Assembly: GCA_016758965.1 (NCBI GenBank)
Contig: JAEPRB010000011.1
Location: 248,001-312,000 of the forward strand
DNA length: 64,000 nucleotides
Direction of reading: 5' to 3'
Source: Circinella minor
Taxonomy: Eukaryota > Mucoromycota > Mucoromycetes > Mucorales > Lichtheimiaceae
In this document: positions 12,876 through 24,381 of the stretch, piece after piece
Layout: each line of letters opens with the position of its first letter
Position numbering within the stretch: position 1 is the first letter of the stretch
Notes under the pieces: generated by a model
The model's database searches: none
Told to the model about the DNA's origin: nothing
The model's input: only the letters and a program-made list of their open reading frames with translations
Position numbers and translations under genes: made by a program

Positions 12876-14640
12876 ATGTCTTCATCTTCAACTATCAACA
12901 ATTGTAATCAATCATATCTTGAAAAGGAGGTCAAGGAGGCTATGGAAAAGCACCTTGGAAGCTTGTCTTTGAATACAAAAAAATTATATAAATTGCGTCA
13001 AGCCCACTGAGAGGTTCGTTATAGCTTTTCTGTGATTGTTATTTTAATATAAAAAAATTTACTACTTGATAATTTATGCATTTTTCTATGATATTTTTTT
13101 TGTATTATATAATAATGTAGAAGTGGTGTTCCAAACAAGAACTTGAAGACGGAAACACTGTCAGTGAAGCCAAACTTGTTGCTTTCTTGAGAGAATCCTT
13201 AGCAGGATATGCCAAGGCCGTTGGAGTATTACAAACGGTTCAGTCTGCTGTACTTGGTAACAAGAATTCACCAGCTCGTGGTACTCTTGTTAAGAACCTT
13301 CTCGGTTACTATGATTGAGAAAATGCCATCAGAAGAAGAGTTGAATACGGAGATCGCGGTATCAATAAAGTCTCAACGATGGTCATACTCTAGATGAATT
13401 GAGACTTATTTCTTGGTACTAATTTAATCGTAACAGGCACATCATCTGCACAACCAATTGGATTTCTTATTAGGACATGCTATCCTTGGTCGTGGCAAAA
13501 CCAAGCGGATGATGCAATTGCCTGATTTGTTCTCGACCGAACTTTCCGATGAAGGACCGTCCAGATGTATTTCACTTGTGATTACAATGAATTTAAGGGC
13601 AAAACAAACCAACATGGGCGTTTGGAGTATGGTGCTGCCATAATAAGACATCGTTGTGTGGAGGTGTGCCCATTTAGGCATTATGGCCTTCCATTTTTTT
13701 GCAGATGGCACATGGAAAACGAGCCATTCCCTGAGTTCACAACACGTCAAAATTGATATGATATCCATGTTCTAAAAGAATTAGATCATACCAAACCAAT
13801 TACTTACAATACTCAGCGGGATGGCTATATGGAAGCTCTCAATACTGTTGGTGTTAACTCAAGATAATACATATCAATCGAGGAAGTGCTCTCCGTGTTA
13901 TTGCAGATCAGGACGTTCCGGACAATGGGCAGTGGTGAATTGGAAGATGGGGTTCTGATAGAATGGTAGGGTGCTATTTGACAAGTTTACCAAAGCAAGC
14001 TATACGCACATTAGCAGGCTTTTATTCGCTGAAAGCCGGTGCTTTCTGGTTGCCACGTTCTGCGATAGACCCACCTCAGGAGTTACAAAGTCTCATATTC
14101 CCCAAGATAGAATATTGGTAAAATATGTTTGAACGTGGTGCAGTACAAAAAGATTTGGCAGGTCCAATTTTTTTGGCACTTTTAAAATATTTACGTATTG
14201 TCATCTTGCAGGTAATAACTCTTATATACTACACATAATTGTGCTATTGTCGATTTGCTTTTCCGACTTGACTATTTTTAAATAATAAGGACTCTGTTGT
14301 ATTAAAGCACCAGCACCCTACTCATTTTCTGTGGAGCCATGCGATCTTTGATAATTTATTATACAAGCAATATGAGATTGACCTGTCTTCTCTCAGCTTT
14401 TAAACGTCAATGAAGCAGAAGAACCACTTAATATGCAGATTGAACGAGTCCTACCCCATCTTATCGACGTTCTGCGAGCATCACTTGGAAACGAGCATCA
14501 CTTGGAAATATTTCGGGAGATATTGATGGTATTAAAAACACCATCAATAACTTGAATACATCACAACAAGCAGGATTCACAAATGTCACGGATACTGTGA
14601 ATGGCATTTTTTCAAACCCTTTGTATATATGTGTATCTAT
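12876..14640 (+). pseudogene. decayed Crypton-type (tyrosine recombinase) transposon gene
   Basis: The translation starts well at ATG 12876 (MSSSSTINNCNQSYLEKEVK) but meets an in-frame stop where a tryptophan is expected (RQAH, stop, E), probably TGG to TGA. After an intron-like gap (acceptor at about 13122) it continues with WCSKQELEDGNTVSEAKLVA. Later pieces in shifting frames keep a recognisable order: NQLDFLLGHAILGRG, LPDLFSTELSDEGPSRC, GKTNQHGRLEYGAA, ENEPFPEFTTRQN, then AIRTLAGFYSLKAGAFWLPR and DPPQELQSLIFPKIEYW. This order is that of Crypton-like recombinases with the GCR1_C/Ndc10-like core found in many Mucoromycota genomes. At least three frame breaks are visible; one is a 17-nt tandem duplication near 14476-14509. 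The element is inactive, and its ends could not be found. Confidence 0.8.
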
Positions 14641-15883
14641 CTCGGACTCCTCAGAGTTGCCCTCATGGACAAAATATGATTACTACAGCAGGTAAATACA
14701 GCATAGTTCAAATATGTTTCACTGACATTTCGGTATTTCACGGTGCGTTTCAATAACTCTTAATATTAAAGAAGTCCGTCTTCTTTATTGATACTATTTG
14801 ACAGCTGCGTTGATACATTATTTTAGGATTACATTTAAGTCAAACGGAATTAAGGCGCTGGGCAGGATTGGCATGATAATAGTGATGAAAAGGAATGTGT
14901 CACTGTCATATAGTAAAGCACTTGATGTGAATCATAACATTGTTAAAAAAACATTTGGTGATCATAAGGGACAAAGTAAGAATGTCAAAAAAAAAATACT
15001 ATGGTAATTTCACAAGATGGCGTACACAATTAATAGCGCATCGTATACAAAAATGTTCCTTTCACTGTTTTTTTTTCACAGTTGTTTACTTTTGCTTTAT
15101 TACATTCACAAGTTGAAAGTAAAATTACAAGTCGTAAAATCTTGCTTTTATTTTTGTAGACTTTAGTCAAACGATTCCCGGCGTTGGGGTCTTTGGACGT
15201 ATAATTTTTTTTTATTATAAGAAATATTTCCTTTGGTCCTATTTCCTCATCTCTGAATGTTAGTGGCTACCTTCACTGCTAATATAGCACATCTTTCTCT
15301 TTTGGATAAAAGATACTGACTCCTTTGCTACTGGTACATTATTTTTTGTATCTACAATACTTTCTTTTCTCATAATTGTTTTATTATTTTCATAATAATA
15401 GCAGTATTATATACACCTTTGATTTTAAAATAAGTACCTTGGTACAAGTTTTATTAAAAAAAATCCTAATCTTCTCACCATGACTTTAAAAATGTCTCGA
15501 AACTAAAGCTAGGATAATAACTTTCCAAATAGACGGAAAAAAAAAAGATGATTATGCTTTATATTTTTAAGTGACTCTACTTTATATAAGGATAGCATCG
15601 GCAAGAAGAGTGGATTAAAATCAAGTGACGTTTCTATAAAATTGAAAAGATATTATCATAAAACGAAAACAGCAAAAGCTGTTTTGTCTTAATTAGGCCT
15701 AACCTTTATATCCATTGTTTTTTCCTTCAACAAGAAAAAAAAACACAAAGTTTTTATTATTAAATTTTTTTAATAAAGAAAAAGATAGATTAGGGTGATA
15801 TTTACATATGAATTATTTGAGAAGAGGAAAGAAAGATAGTAGAGTTGATTGTTGGAGGGGGAGGGGAAAGAAAAAAAGAGAGT
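14641..15883 (+). other. gene-free stretch after the Crypton remnant
   Basis: AT-rich sequence with scattered short open frames that have no recognisable motifs (for example 14798-15007 on +). It may include undetected remains of the element. No gene is supported. Confidence 0.5.
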
Positions 15884-17386
15884 TTAGTATTGTATTTTAA
15901 CACGTTGAGTTGGTAGAGTTCGTTTCCATTCTTCTAATAAGTTTTGAATACGAGTGATTTGATGCTCAATTTGTGTAGCTGATTGAACTCTTGCTTCTTG
16001 AAGATAACGACGTATTTGATATAATGTAGAATCAATGTTATGTTTTGCTAATGATGTATTACTTTTAATGGTCTTTTCCAAATGATCATGGAGCCATTTA
16101 AGGTGAGCTTCAGTATAGCCAATGCGTTTATAAGCTTGCTTTTCTTGATCAAGCCAAAACTGAGCAAATGATTTTTTCCAATTGTCAGCTGTATCATCTA
16201 CCGCTTGTGTAAATGAATAAATGGCCGATTCAGCAGAATGAGCAGCCGAATCAACGGATCGTGAATGAGCTTCAATCACTGCATAAGAAGAAGAAGCACG
16301 GGCAGCTTCTCGAGTATCTTCACCTCGGTATTGGTGTACAAACCATTGCACAAAATCATTCCATAAATCATGAAAGTACTCACACCAATCATGGAACCAA
16401 TGTTTAGCTTCTTCAGGAGCATAATCCATTGCAAAAATCTTGTAAGCATGAACATCATCACGTACGGAATCAACAACATTCTTGACTTCATCGGGTGATG
16501 ATGATTTCAATGTACGTTTCAAATCATGTTCAACACGATGCCACCAACGTGGATTAGCCAACTTAGTTGCATCAGGTGTATTATGAATAGCACGTTGTAC
16601 AGTTTGTAATGTTTGATCCACTTGTTCTGGTGTTAACTTTTTGTTTTTGTCCTTGAGACGACGTTTAAGATGATGTTTCCAACGATAAAATCCATCATCA
16701 TCCGTTTCATGTTGAAGATGATATCTTCCACCCAAAAATCGTCTGTACCATGCATCTGTAGCAAATGATCCAGCAACATCATTGACCAATTGTTTCCATT
16801 GGCCTTCTGTGACAAGTTTTTTTTCAATAGCCTTGTGTTTGACTTTATCTAATTCGGTAAATACATTTTCACGTGATAATTCACCTCGTAATTCCAATCG
16901 TCGTAAAGCATGTTGTAATAAATCAATCAAGGCTTCAACATTGTTTTTGTTAATTTGATGTTGTTTTTCAAGTTTAATACGAACACCTTTTAAAAGTCGA
17001 TCAATCTTTTCACCAAATAGATCAAGGTTCATAACAGCAGAATCACGATAATATTTTACCGTTTTTAAAAGCTGATCTTCTTCATTATTGTTTTTGTTAT
17101 CGAATAAACTGATAGCACCATTACTAATACTACCAGTAGTAGATATTTCACTTTTTTTATGATGATATGGAATTTGATATTTCCTCAAAAAAGCTAATGC
17201 TTGTTCTCGAGCATCGGCTACACATTATATTTTCATGCAAAAAAAAATTCATATGTCAGATTAAAAATCTTTGTTTTTATTGTTTTGATTTTTTGATTTA
17301 TTATGAAGTTATTTACCATGAGCATCTTGAGCAAATAATGCTACAAGATAAAAAGTGATACTGACGATGATCCAAGTGATCTTCAT
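15884..17386 (-). CDS. secreted or ER-luminal helical protein of unknown function, 467 aa, two exons
   Basis: Exon 1 (17386-17317) encodes a clear signal peptide beginning MKITWIIVSITFYLVALF with cleavage likely after FA or near the ADA that follows. Exon 2 (17217-15884) joins in phase and gives 467 residues in total. The mature protein is almost entirely predicted helix: charged, W- and H-rich repeats such as WYRRFLGGRYHLQ, RWWHRVEHDLKRTL, HWFHDWCEYFHDLWNDFVQW and a C-terminal stretch of amphipathic helices. No transmembrane helix follows the signal and no retention tetrapeptide is present (the end is VKIQY). I do not recognise the family; the general pattern of tryptophan-anchored helical repeats recalls Ish1/Msc1-type stress proteins, but no Ish1 motif is clear. 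It is divergently placed from the lipid-kinase gene with a 633-bp shared upstream region. Confidence 0.8.
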
Positions 17387-18019
17387 TTAATTATAGGGTA
17401 AAAAAAAAAAAGACGTAATTTAAAAGAAAAAAATAAAACAAAAGAGAAGAAAAAGAATATAAAAATTGAAACGGTTCCAACGGTGAAAATAAAAAATTCA
17501 TGCAAGCGTTTTAGCTTTCCCATTCCAAATGTTTCAGATCCAACAAATTTTCTTGAAATCCCCCCCCACCAATTTTTTTTTTAAACAACAAAATGGATTG
17601 CATGAAATTAAATATTCACCCTAATAATTTTTTAACCTGTTTTAAAAACTTGATTGATTATTAAAGAATCAACTTTATATTAATGAACGTCACTATTGTT
17701 ATCAACACCATCTTGATCTGAAATGACGTATGTGATTATCCTATAATTGTATTACTTTATAATGGAATTCGGCAAAAACAAATTACCGCGTTTAATTTTT
17801 TTAGATAGAGAGTTCTACAACAACTTTACCCAAAAAAAAAAAAGAGGCTGAATGTTTATATTTTTTTTATGTACCCTGTTCACTTGATTCGTATTAACAT
17901 TGTATTAATTAAGTTATTATTGAGATAAGAAGATGACTAATTATATAAACTTTATTTTCTTTCCAACTTTATACTTTTTATTTTTTCTTGGTCTTTTTTT
18001 TTAGAAGAAAAACAAAAAG
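17387..18019 (+). promoter_or_regulatory. shared divergent upstream region
   Basis: The 633 bp between the start codons of the secreted protein (-) and the lipid kinase (+) must hold both promoters. It is AT-rich with a pyrimidine tract just before the kinase ATG and a C-run at about 17560-17570. No specific factor site is identified. Confidence 0.4.
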
Positions 18020-19516
18020 ATGTCTTTTTCTACTGTTGCAGTAGATAATTTAGGAGTATCTGTTCAAGTACGCGTTGTGGATAATACATACCTTTCTATT
18101 GAACCACTCAATAATAATAATAACCAAAATGATAATACCCAAAATGACAATACCCAAAAAATTGAATTAAAATATATTTATGGTATTGATAAAGATGTTA
18201 TCTATTATTGTCATGTCAGCAACCCTCAAGAACAACAACAACAAAAAGAAGGAGTAGAAAAAAAAACAATTACCAATTTTCGTACTGAAGGTATTAAAAT
18301 ATGGGAACGACGTATACTCACGTTTCAAAAAGAGACTTTGGATGAAACTTTTATTACAAAACTTCGTTCACTTGTACTTTTTGATAATAAAGACGACACG
18401 CGTGTTTTTATTGTCGTTAATCCAGCTGCTGGTGCTGGTCAAGCTCTGTCGCAATGGAATACCATTGTAAAACCAATGCTTTTACATGCTGGATACAACG
18501 AATCACAATTTCATATAACGCATACATTACCAAAGGGTAAAACACGAGGATTAGCAGAACAACTTGGTATTAAAATGTTAACTGACAAGAAAAAAACCAT
18601 TGTGTTATGTCTTGGTGGAGATGGTACAACTCATGAAGTTGTGAATGGTTTATCAGATGCCTTCGATGGACGTGAATGGCAGCAGCAACAACAGCAACAA
18701 CAACAAACAGAAGGAGAAGAGACAACAACGACACTACCCACGTTTCGACTCGGTATAATACCTAGTGGTTCGGGCAACGCATTTTCACTCAGTTTAAAAT
18801 TAGAATCGGTCGAGCACTCAGTACTTCAAGTGATTAAAGGGAAAACACAACCTTTTCGACTCATTGATGTCAGTTTAGACCCTGATCCAGAAGTTAAAAA
18901 TAATAGTACACGAGTAAAAGCCCCACCAAAACGACGTATTTTAGTTGTCATGAGTTGGGGATTCCATGCACAACTTGTTTCTAAATCAAGATACTTGCAA
19001 CCATTTATGGGCAATACGCGGTTCAGTTGGGTAGCTATGTATTTATTACTATTCTTACAACAACATCAAGGGGAATTGACAATGATGGATGCACAACGTT
19101 ATGATTCCACTAGAAAAGAGTTTGTTCACGAGGGTCAAGTTGAACTCAAGGATAAACCATTTACATATTTCTTGGTCGCCAAGCAAGACTCGATGGAACG
19201 TGGGTTCAAAATTGCACCTTTTGCAAGCCCAGCAACAGAAGATATGGATGTAGTTATGATGCGTGATGTAACTAAGGAACAACTCAAAGCGGCAACTATC
19301 AAGGTGTTGGATGGAGGACGACACGTGGATAAAGAAGATGAAGAGGAAGAAAACATTGTGGAATATTACAAGACACCGGAGCTATTGCTTCGAGTAAAAC
19401 ATGCTTCAGAATTGTGCTTAGATGGTGAAATTGTATATTTGGCAGCTGGAGGAACTGTACGACTTAAAATGATTGGTCCTTCTCAAGGTGAACCAGATTT
19501 TGAGAGTTTTGTATAA
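18020..19516 (+). CDS. sphingoid long-chain-base kinase / diacylglycerol-kinase-fold lipid kinase, 498 aa, intronless
   Basis: A single open frame of 498 residues. It carries the DAGKc fold: VNPAAGAG at residues 133-140, the glycine-rich nucleotide loop LGGDGTTHEVVNG at 198-210, and IPSGSGNAFS at 247-256. A C-terminal module ends with LCLDGEIV, matching the family motif around D-G-E. These features are typical of sphingosine/long-chain-base kinases (yeast Lcb4/Lcb5), which phosphorylate sphingoid bases with ATP on membranes; a ceramide or diacylglycerol substrate cannot be excluded. Two low-complexity inserts are present: N/Q/T-rich at 31-48, and a run of nine Q plus acidic/threonine residues (221-239) placed inside the catalytic domain between the GGDGT and SGSGN motifs. 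The absence of introns contrasts with most neighbours. Confidence 0.92.
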   Translation: MSFSTVAVDNLGVSVQVRVVDNTYLSIEPLNNNNNQNDNTQNDNTQKIELKYIYGIDKDVIYYCHVSNPQEQQQQKEGVEKKTITNFRTEGIKIWERRILTFQKETLDETFITKLRSLVLFDNKDDTRVFIVVNPAAGAGQALSQWNTIVKPMLLHAGYNESQFHITHTLPKGKTRGLAEQLGIKMLTDKKKTIVLCLGGDGTTHEVVNGLSDAFDGREWQQQQQQQQQTEGEETTTTLPTFRLGIIPSGSGNAFSLSLKLESVEHSVLQVIKGKTQPFRLIDVSLDPDPEVKNNSTRVKAPPKRRILVVMSWGFHAQLVSKSRYLQPFMGNTRFSWVAMYLLLFLQQHQGELTMMDAQRYDSTRKEFVHEGQVELKDKPFTYFLVAKQDSMERGFKIAPFASPATEDMDVVMMRDVTKEQLKAATIKVLDGGRHVDKEDEEEENIVEYYKTPELLLRVKHASELCLDGEIVYLAAGGTVRLKMIGPSQGEPDFESFV

Positions 19517-20126
19517 CATTTTTTTGCCACGTTTTTTTTCTATCTTTCTTTTTTTTTTTTACCTAAATCAAACTTAAATCTTTTATTGTTGGATCATTTA
19601 CAGTAATAATAATAATAAAATATATTAAACATGATGATCATGTTCTTTATTGTTTTCTTTTTATTTTTATTCTATAAAATACAACAGCTATTTGAAAGGT
19701 CCGATAATCAAACTACACTTTATTTAGTAGTTTCGAAATATGACAAACGGTTGGTTATATTGCTACAAATGGTAATATATCGAATTTGTTATTTATTCAT
19801 TAACCTCTCGATTGCTTCACAATATATTACACAATTATATTATACAGTAATTCATAGTAACCCCCCCCCCTTTCTTTGTCACCTATTTATCCTTTCCTTT
19901 CCCCCTCCCCCCATCATCTTAATTCATCCTCCCCCCCTCTTCTCAGAAAATATAATAATTATAAGTTGTTACTATTTTCTGAGTTCCACAAAAATGAACT
20001 GACGCTTATTTTTTATTTTTTTCATGACAGCTTTTTTCTTCTTTTAACCTTTTTTTCCTCTCTCTCTCTTTTTTTTATTTTCTCTTTTTTTATTTCTAAT
20101 TCTCTTTGGTTTTACTTTCCATCTCC
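19517..20126 (+). other. intergenic, pyrimidine-rich on the + strand
   Basis: The region between the tandem lipid-kinase and coiled-coil genes. It contains a C10 run (about 19861-19870) and extended C/T-rich tracts towards 20120, consistent with a fungal pyrimidine-rich core promoter. No gene is supported; short frames at 19631-20130 look like the by-product of C/T bias. Confidence 0.5.
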
Positions 20127-20952
20127 ATGACGATCGATCGGACGCGTTCCAATAAACAATACCAACAACCAAAAAAAGGAAAAAGAGTCGTTTTGCCTCA
20201 AACTTCGTCTCATATTCGTTTACAAGAAAATCAAGATAAATTTAATAAAATGAGTTTGGCCGAACGAATAGCCATGAAGGAAGTAGGTAAAAAAGGAAAT
20301 ATAATTATTATATAAATAAATATAGGTTGGGATAAAATGTGTATATATATTTTGAAATTTAAATTGGATGATTTATGATTTGTGTTTTGGTTATTAAAAG
20401 GAGAAAGGAGAAGAGGGTTATACACTATCGTTAAAGAATTGAATATAATTTCATTGATACATAGAATAATACAATGATGAGAAAGGCTAACTTTTTTTAT
20501 TATGATGATGATAATGAATCATTGATAAACGAAAATTAGGCTCTTCTCAAGTTACCAGATACTCAAACTCGAGAAATTTTCTCAGTTGCATTATCGGAAC
20601 GGGCTAAAATTCCGTTCATAAGACTTCCTGACTCTGAAAACTTACCGCCATCTTCTTCTCAGTTGAATGATAATACATCGCGTCATTATAATCAAGAAAG
20701 TGATGAAGACGAAGTAATAGCAGACGATGAAGATGAAGAATCAGACGATAGTGATGTTGAGGATGTTGAAGAACTCTTTTTGGAACTAGCTCAAGAGGTA
20801 TATTTTTTTTTGCTTTTGTTAAATACTATTTATTCTTCTTATTTAGTTTTTTTTTATCTTAGGTTACACTTTGTAACCGCCTTTTTCTCTTATTGTTAAA
20901 AACAAGTTTATATAAAAAAAAAAGAAAAAATAGAGTAATTGTAATCGCTAAG

Positions 20953-20985
<33 letters not shown>

Positions 20986-23187
20986 CTTCTTTATTCCTTA
21001 TATATGTTAGTTGGATAGTGAAGACAAGGTAACGCAACAACGTTTGACACGAGTGGCAAAGGAACAACATGATCAAACTGCTCCGCCCAGCTCTATTGCA
21101 CTTCCACAATCAGTATTTACTTTTCCTTCCAATGATTATTTTTCTCCTGGGGCCCCATTTCTTACATCAACAGGATCTCCGATGACGCCTCAACCAGAAA
21201 AGAGACAACGAACAAGTAGTGTGATTTGTACTCCTAGTAAGTTTCTAAGGAAAAAGAGGAGGAGGTGGTGGTGGAGGATTGAAAGAGAAAAGAAAGGCGG
21301 AAAATTAAAACAGCTTATACGTTTAGGAGTAAATGAGAAATGGGAAAATAAAAGATAAAAAAAAACTTACATAATTACATTGGGTATTATAGCCACTGAA
21401 CCTGATCCACCAACAATTAATGTTCGTATTGCAGGTGGTGATATTATTCAAGATGTATTTTTATCACCTATTGTAGAAAGACCTCCTTCTACACCTCATC
21501 ATCACAACAGTCATCGTAATAATAGTTGGATTGAACATGAAACTTATCAAACACGTTCGGATGAAGAACATCTTTTACATGGTGTACATCCTTTTTCACT
21601 TCGCCCACCACCTCATTTAATGCGATCACGACGTCAATCTAAAACTACGCAACACGGACTTATTGATGGTCGGCCTTTTAATTTGCAACAACAAATATCT
21701 TCAACTTCAACATTATCGGATGGCCCTGAAAACAAATCTCAAGCTAGTAGTAAAAACAGTAGTACAAGTGCTGTTAGTCCTCGATTTATGGCATTGAGAA
21801 AATTAAGTGAAAGTGGTTTGGTAAGTAATAAAGAAAAAAAAAAAGGCTTTTGTTATTATGTGTTGGAGGAATATATATATATATATAATACTGGGTATTT
21901 AATATACAAATTTTAACCTAAATCCATCATATTATAAAACTGGTTTATTTTATTTTATTTTAGATTACTCCATATTCAAAACCACCACCGCCACCACCTC
22001 CACCCACTGCTCATTCATCATCCGAAAATAGTAGTATTGCACCCGATACAACCGATCTAAACTTTAATAATCTTAATGAACAACGTCTATTAGATCGCAT
22101 TGATGAAATTATTGAATCACGACTAAAAAGTAATATTTCAGAAATTCTTTGGCGAGCCACTGAAAGTCATCGTGACGCAAGACGATTTTGGGAAGAACAA
22201 CGACGTGATATGCTTGAATTAGGCTCATCCATTTTACATAAATTAAGTAGTACAGCAGATCAATTAAAACAACATCGACAAGGATCAGGAGAAGAAGTAG
22301 AAGAAGAACAAGAACAAGAATTAGATAATTTACGTAAATTACGAATTGATTTGGAAAATGAAGTGAGTGGATATCAATTAAAACAAGTAGCACAACAAAC
22401 TGAAATCCAATCCATTCAACAACGCTATATTGAATTGGAAAAAGAAGTGGAAACTTTTAGACTACGTAATAGTGAATTAGAAGCACAATTGATACAACAA
22501 CAACAACGTAATAATGGTGTGACAGTAAAAGATATTCCTTTACCTTCTTCTTCTAAAGTTTCTGTTGAAACTCGAGATGTACAAACAGAAAACATATCAA
22601 CTATTATGGATTGGGCAGATGTTGTAGCTGAAGATGAGTGGACGAAAAAATATTCTAATTTGGAAGCAAAATATGAAGTTGCAAATAACAAGATTGCCGA
22701 ATTGGAAAAACAACTTTTAATGCAACAACATCATCAACAACATCATCAACAACAGCAACGACCTACTTCTCGTTCAGCAGTCACTCGTCCCTTAAATCAA
22801 ACAAGACCCGCTTCTTCTATGGCTCTTATAGCCCCTTCTCCATCTTCTACAAATAGCACAACAGCTACTACAACTACTACAACTACTAGAGCAACATCAC
22901 CCTCCAATACAACCACAATCAAACAACGTAAACATAAATCCATGACACCTGCACCATCTCATAACAATATTAACAAAGAACGTAAAGCGAGTCATCGTCA
23001 AAGTTATTTCATGAATGACGACGGTCATTTAACATTTACAACAGAAATTAATGGTCAATTATCACAATATACTGTGAAATTACCAGGCAAAGACGATAGT
23101 CATACTAATACTACTAATAATAGTAATAGCACCAAATTAAATCCATTGGCTCAACCATGGAAAACACCTACTACTATGTCAACGTGA
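20127..23187 (+). CDS. large coiled-coil, low-complexity protein of unknown function, 763 aa, five exons
   Basis: Exons 20127-20282, 20540-20797, 21011-21236, 21393-21820 and 21964-23187 join in phase to 763 aa. The N-terminal 50 residues are basic. Residues about 85-135 are acidic (DEDEVIADDEDEESDDSDVE), followed by a Ser/Pro-rich linker and a proline run (PPPPPPPP) at the start of exon 5. A long coiled coil follows, with heptad-like segments LDRIDEIIESRLK, LRKLRIDLENEVSGYQLKQ and YIELEKEVETFRLRNSELEA, then an H/Q run and a Thr/Ser-rich tail. A final conserved-looking block contains FMNDDGHLTFTTEINGQLS. I do not recognise the family; the architecture suggests a cytoskeletal, spindle-pole or septum scaffold, but this is only inference. 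Intron 2 holds a (CT)n tract at 20954-20979. Confidence 0.85.
20954..20979. repeat. (CT)n microsatellite in intron 2 of the coiled-coil gene
   Basis: Uninterrupted CT dinucleotides, followed by further C/T-rich sequence leading to the acceptor at 21009-21010. It may serve as a polypyrimidine tract. Confidence 0.9.
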
Positions 23188-23482
23188 TACCCTTTTCCAA
23201 ATCAAATCCCATTTTTTTTGTTTCTTGCTTATTAGAAAGATATACACACACATACACCCTTTTTTTTTATAATAATTATTTTTTATTAATTCTGTACAAA
23301 TCCTCCTTTGTTAATTATTTAATGACAGTAGCAATACATCAAATCTTACACTCTATTTCATACACACACGTACACGTTCTTTTTTTCTCTCTCTCTCTCT
23401 CTTTAATAATGTTTTAACAAAAGAAAAAACGATAAGTGTTTTTCTTTCTTTAATTGTAATGCTAATCAAATAAAACTAGATA

Positions 23483-24328
23483 TAGAGGGTCCCCGTTAAT
23501 TTCATATCCGTTAATTTTCACACTTCATTAACTTTACTAAAAATCAAGGAATGGTAAAAATAACATAAGAAAATTTTCACATCCCCTTTTATTTCACTTT
23601 CATAGCACAGAGCAGCATTGAATCCTTAACCGATATAATAAAAAAAAATATTTATTTGATAAATATAAGGATTGTACGTAATTAAATTATCATACAGGAT
23701 GGGGTGATTTTCTATTACACCGCTACATAATTTTTATTAGAAGTTTATACAATATTTCTTTGCTTCTTATTTTCTTACTTTAAGCCTTTGTTGGATACCC
23801 TACTAATAATGTTATGTGCCTTAAACAAATTGAACCCATTTTTATTCCATATTGCTATTGATCAATTTGTTATGCGATGGTTTATGGGTGAAGTCTTTTC
23901 TTCTCCGCCAGCATACCATACTGCTCGGTTGCCAAGAAGCTAATATGTGATTCGGTTGGTGTCATTTTGATATATATAGAGCAAAATATATAGCGATTGG
24001 AGATAAAAAGAAACTAAATATGTTTCCAGCTCTCGAAACTATATATAGTTTACTTTTTTTAAAAAAAACATGTTAAGGATGTGTTCAAATAAAAAAAGTT
24101 GTGTGTTTTAAAAACGCATACATAGAGAACAAACACATAGATATACGTAATTTATTAAAAATTAATATTTAGATATTCTAAAAGACATACGTATCATAGT
24201 GAGTTGAAGTATTCAATATATGCACATTCTTCGAAAAAAAAAATTGATAGTATCCGTTAATTTTCACACCCCTTTATTTTCACAGAAAAGATGAAAAATG
24301 CCCCTATGAAATTAACGGGGACCCTCTG
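23483..24328. mobile_element. 846-bp non-autonomous inverted-repeat element with TA target duplication (Tc1/mariner-like)
   Basis: The left end AGAGGGTCCCCGTTAATTTC and the right end GAAATTAACGGGGACCCTCT are perfect inverse copies over at least 22 bp (23484 inward and 24327 inward). Outside them TA occurs on both sides (23481-23482 and 24329-24330), the target duplication expected for Tc1/mariner elements. The first base differs (T on the left, C on the right). A second motif, TATCCGTTAATTTTCACAC, lies inside both ends (about 23504 and about 24250) in direct orientation. No transposase frame exists inside, so the element depends on a partner. A decayed DD34E transposase lies 3.7 kb downstream, but no link between the two can be shown. 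Confidence 0.85.
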
Positions 24329-24336
24329 TATACATA

Positions 24337-24340
<4 letters not shown>

Positions 24341-24369
<29 letters not shown>
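24341..24369. repeat. (TG)n microsatellite
   Basis: About 14 TG units immediately outside the right end of the inverted-repeat element. Confidence 0.95.
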
Positions 24370-24373
<4 letters not shown>

Positions 24374-24381
24374 TGATGAAA

